From Mangrovibacterium diazotrophicum (lineage in GTDB: Bacteria > Bacteroidota > Bacteroidia > Bacteroidales > Prolixibacteraceae), in assembly GCF_003610535.1 (NCBI RefSeq), contig NZ_RAPN01000001.1:868001-932000 (forward strand): a stretch of DNA of 64,000 bases, in the 5' to 3' direction. Below are positions 62,277-64,000 of the stretch, in pieces. Within the stretch, counting starts at the first letter, position 1. Every line of letters starts with the position of its first letter. The notes below the pieces were generated by a model. The model was given only the letters and a program-made list of their open reading frames with translations, did not search any database and had not been told where the DNA came from. The position numbers and the translations under genes are program-made.

Positions 62277-64000
62277 ATGAATATTCCTTCTCATTATCTA
62301 AATAAATCCAAAGAAGATCTACTCACTGAATTAGAGAGTCTTTTAAATGAAAAAGAACAGGCACTAAAGGAGTTAAAAATAATTCACCAAATAAGCGCGT
62401 TGATTGAAAACCCGGAGTATTCCTTTAATGAAATAATTAGTCAAGCGATTACAATTATTCATGATAATTGGCTCCTATCGCGCCTGCAAAGCGTGAAAGT
62501 TATAATAGGTGATCAGGAATACACCAGCCCTAACTTCGAAGTTACTCCATGGAAATTGACTGAAGTTATCAGCGCCGAATACAACGAAATCGGAGATCTT
62601 CAATTATTTTGCAGCGAAGAACCTTCTCTTATCGGTACTGACACCTTACAACACAGCAAAGAATTACTACACTTAATAGCTGTAAAATTAGGGGAAGCAG
62701 CGGCAAAGAATTCGCTGCAGAAGAAGTTTAACATCACTTTCCACCAAAGTCCTGTTGCTGTTTGCATTTTGGACATTGATGCAGGTTTTCAATTTTTGGA
62801 TGCCAACGAAACTCTAATCGAAGAGTCGGGATACAAACGAGAAGAACTGATCAACAAGAAACTTTCGGACTTAGGGATTTTAAAAAATCCTGATGTTATT
62901 GACGATCTTAAGGAATCCTTTCACTCTAAAGAATTGATTCAGGGATATCCTATTCAGATTAATTCGATAGAGAACGAGATCAAATATCTGATAATGAATG
63001 CCCGGAAACTGAGCATTAATTCGCAAAACATAGCCGTCGCTTCTTTCATTGATATCACTGAAATCTTATCTCTCAAAGCTTCTGAAAAAGCGAGCAACGA
63101 GTTTAACCGCCTTCTGATCGATTCGATACCACTAGGCCTGGAAATCGTCAACCAGGACGGGAAAATCCTGTTCGCAAACAAAGTACTAAAAAACATGTTT
63201 GGTGAAGATCTTGTCGGTAAAACGTGTTGGTATTCTTACCGCAACAACAGCCAGCCATGCGATACCTGTCCGGTAAAAAAAACAATTCAAATTGGAGAGA
63301 CTTTTTCCTCTGAAACCAATGAGCTTATCGGAAATAGAACTCTTCAAGTTAACCACACTGGATTCCGGTACAAAGGGAAACCGGCTTTGTTAAAAATCTT
63401 TATTGATATCACGGAACGTAGAAAAACCGAACAGGAACTCAGGGATGCTAATGAAAAGCTGCACGTAATATTTGATAACGTTGATGATGCCTACCTTCAA
63501 ACTGATAACAATGCGACCATAACCTATGTGAACCCGGCAGCTCCGGCCATGTTTGGCTATTCTTCAGTCCAGGAGATGATGGGACTACAAGCGGATCTAC
63601 TTTATGGAAAACCGTCCGACGCTCTGGATGTAAGAAATATAATGGCTCAAGGTGAGCATATCCACGATGAAACTTACCTGGCCAAGCGTAAAGATGGCTC
63701 CGTTTTCTGGGTCTCGATGAACGCTCGGTATATTTATGATGAAAACGGGAATATCAAAGGAAGGCAGGGATTTATTCGTGACATCTCTCAACGACAGGAA
63801 TTTGAACAACAATTGATTGAAGCCAAAGAAACGGCAGAGCGAAACGAACAAAAACTACGAGAAGCGCAGGAGCTTGCTAAAATTGGAAGTTGGGACTGGG
63901 ATAAACAAACTAATACCATAAATTGGTCACCGGAACTATATCATCTTTTAAAGCTAAACCCGAACCTCCCACCTCCAGGAATATATCAATCAGAAAGCAT
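62277..64000 (+). CDS. Multi-PAS sensor protein, probably histidine kinase, partial
   Basis: The first 574 residues; the C-terminus is beyond the window. ATG at 62277 (MNIPSHYLNKSKEDLLTEL). A short coiled coil (12-38) is followed by a GAF-like segment (about 40-150), PAS1 (about 155-265, ending VASFIDITEIL), PAS2 (about 280-385, ending IFIDITERRK), PAS3 (about 400-515, with KDGSVFWVSM and GFIRDISQRQ) and the start of PAS4 (LAKIGSWDWD). PAS2 has three cysteines (C317, C328, C331) in a C-x10-CDTCP arrangement. No catalytic domain is visible, so kinase or diguanylate cyclase output cannot be distinguished, though hybrid kinases are common with this layout. Confidence 0.85.
   Translation, partial: MNIPSHYLNKSKEDLLTELESLLNEKEQALKELKIIHQISALIENPEYSFNEIISQAITIIHDNWLLSRLQSVKVIIGDQEYTSPNFEVTPWKLTEVISAEYNEIGDLQLFCSEEPSLIGTDTLQHSKELLHLIAVKLGEAAAKNSLQKKFNITFHQSPVAVCILDIDAGFQFLDANETLIEESGYKREELINKKLSDLGILKNPDVIDDLKESFHSKELIQGYPIQINSIENEIKYLIMNARKLSINSQNIAVASFIDITEILSLKASEKASNEFNRLLIDSIPLGLEIVNQDGKILFANKVLKNMFGEDLVGKTCWYSYRNNSQPCDTCPVKKTIQIGETFSSETNELIGNRTLQVNHTGFRYKGKPALLKIFIDITERRKTEQELRDANEKLHVIFDNVDDAYLQTDNNATITYVNPAAPAMFGYSSVQEMMGLQADLLYGKPSDALDVRNIMAQGEHIHDETYLAKRKDGSVFWVSMNARYIYDENGNIKGRQGFIRDISQRQEFEQQLIEAKETAERNEQKLREAQELAKIGSWDWDKQTNTINWSPELYHLLKLNPNLPPPGIYQSES

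Overview
The window looks like chromosome from a member of the Bacteroidota, probably a Marinilabiliales/Prolixibacteraceae-type marine or sediment bacterium. The evidence is a SusC/SusD pair, many lipoproteins with Bacteroidota-style lipoboxes, TonB-dependent receptors with N-terminal carboxypeptidase-regulatory-like domains, starts without Shine-Dalgarno sequences, and an anaerobic cobalamin pathway. The order-level placement is inference. I saw no rRNA, tRNA, CRISPR array or intact insertion sequence.

Region 1 (1-2.1 kb): the start of an RND-type membrane fusion lipoprotein, cut by the window edge, divergent from an AraC-family regulator.

Region 2 (2.3-29.6 kb): a large glycan/phosphoester utilization locus. 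The minus strand carries an exo-beta-D-glucosaminidase-like GH2 enzyme, a ROK sugar kinase, an MFS sugar transporter, SusC, SusD, a propeller/alpha-toroid protein and a lipoprotein metallophosphoesterase. Around it lie a second phosphoesterase, two sialidase-fold propellers, a lipoprotein glycerophosphodiesterase, an AraC regulator, a second ROK protein with a degenerate phosphate motif, and a second GH2 enzyme with discoidin-like domains. Reading the promoters, I found a 27-bp motif placed exactly 34 bp before a CTTTGT element in front of four units (susC, the first GH2, the sialidase/GDPD pair and, degenerate, the second ROK). This is a candidate regulon operator, possibly bound by the AraC protein at 23.0 kb.

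Region 3 (29.7-44.0 kb): a terminator, a broken ECF sigma remnant, then a cobalamin riboswitch and a very compact 17-gene operon, cbiXMNQOACDETLFGHJ-cobD-cysG. It covers cobalt import and the anaerobic corrin-ring steps to cobyrinate a,c-diamide. The late genes (cbiP, cbiB, cobU, cobS, cobT, cobyrinate/cobinamide adenosyltransferase) are absent and must lie elsewhere if the pathway is complete.

Region 4 (44.3-58.4 kb): a 12-gene minus-strand island. It holds two TonB receptors, two related periplasmic metal/chelate-binding proteins, one FecCD-type permease, one ATPase, a tandem-Mop cytoplasmic protein, ModD, a signal-less solute-binding-like protein, and three unusual lipoproteins. The Mop protein and ModD point to molybdate/tungstate or a chelate of them, imported by a MolBCA-like (BtuCDF-type) transporter fed by dedicated outer-membrane receptors. 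I consider this the best candidate for an undescribed system here.

Region 5 (59-64 kb): a quinone-oxidoreductase/unknown-protein pair divergent from a LysR regulator with a textbook T-N11-A palindrome between them, a YjdI-like mini-ferredoxin, and the start of a multi-PAS sensor protein cut by the window end.
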